This document shows positions 5,427 through 5,573 of a DNA stretch of 5,573 nt, in pieces. Source of the stretch: an uncultured beta proteobacterium (GTDB lineage: Bacteria; Pseudomonadota; Gammaproteobacteria; Burkholderiales; Burkholderiaceae_C). The stretch spans positions 1 to 5,573 of the forward strand of contig CAJBVC010000494.1 of the NCBI GenBank assembly GCA_903958915.1. The letters are read 5' to 3'. Each line of letters starts with the position of its first letter. Positions within the stretch are counted from its first letter, which is position 1. The notes under the pieces were generated by a model. That model was not told where the DNA came from. It did not search any database and saw nothing but the letters and a program-made list of their open reading frames with translations. Made by a program: the position numbers and the translations under genes.

Positions 5427-5573
5427 TTACGCTGGGGACAGAAGTCTCATCTCCAGGTGAGTTTTAAAGTCTCTTTTGGTATGAATGAACATATGCACAA
5501 TTATCTGTTCGCTGTTGACTTCGTAGACAACGCGAGTCTGCCGTACCAGAGTTTTCCTGAAGTTCTCGAAGCC
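5427..5573 (-). CDS. RelE/ParE-type toxin, C-terminal fragment
   Basis: On the minus strand the frame enters from the right edge and runs 48 codons to a TAA at 5429-5427. The residues include FRKTLVRQTRVVYEV (5-19), IIVHMFIHTKRDFKTHLE (24-41) and the end MRLLSPA. This fits the C-terminal half of RelE/ParE toxins: an Arg-rich strand leading to Y-E-V, a hydrophobic V-H-x-F strand, then R-D...L..RLL. Family members are about 90-110 residues, so roughly half is missing along with any antitoxin gene, which would lie to the right. RelE-type members cleave mRNA at the ribosome and ParE-type members poison gyrase; this fragment does not tell which. The gene converges on the operon. Confidence 0.7.
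   Translation of the reverse strand, partial: GFENFRKTLVRQTRVVYEVNSEQIIVHMFIHTKRDFKTHLEMRLLSPA

Noticed and set aside
5419..5434. CAGCG...CGCTG inverted repeat around the toxin stop codon
   Set aside because: The stem is only 5 bp, with no T run on the minus strand, too weak to call a terminator.

Overview
The window comes from a Gram-negative proteobacterium. It is most likely a betaproteobacterium (Burkholderiales-like) or a Xanthomonas-like gammaproteobacterium. This rests on moderately high GC (mid-50s % by eye), dense ATGA/TGATG gene overlaps, and a gene set (DUF3348, DUF802, OmpA-like, DUF2894) that I associate with those groups. The genus cannot be fixed from the sequence.

Layout: (1) Positions 1-641, minus strand: the first 213 codons of a DHH-superfamily phosphoesterase of the exopolyphosphatase-like type, running off the left edge. 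(2) Positions 642-942: a divergent intergenic region with a 13-bp tandem repeat, a candidate promoter for the DHH gene, a run of three abutting palindromes and a strong 9-bp hairpin. (3) Positions 943-5195, plus strand: a tightly overlapped four-gene operon of a DUF3348 protein, a long MotA/TolQ/ExbB-like protein with an alpha-helical tail (DUF802 family), a short MotB-like protein with one membrane helix and an OmpA peptidoglycan-binding domain, and a DUF2894 protein. (4) Positions 5196-5426: a short intergenic stretch with imperfect hairpins, one a plausible terminator. (5) Positions 5427-5573, minus strand: the C-terminal 48 residues of a RelE/ParE-type toxin, running off the right edge.

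The operon is the main interest. Genes 2 and 3 together have the parts of a peptidoglycan-anchored, ion-driven stator motor: a multi-helix channel subunit, and a one-helix partner with a membrane aspartate and an OmpA domain. The channel subunit carries a roughly 540-residue helical tail predicted to project into the cytoplasm. This is the layout of ZorA-ZorB of the Zorya anti-phage systems, and the lengths (723 and 214 residues) are similar. The known Zorya effectors (ZorC, ZorD, ZorE) are absent. Two cytosolic proteins of unknown function, DUF3348 and DUF2894, bracket the motor genes instead. The inferred model is a membrane motor or sensor whose tail signals to, or is assembled with, these two proteins. 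Whether it serves defence, envelope maintenance or something else cannot be decided from sequence. The adjoining toxin gene suggests accessory DNA but does not prove it.
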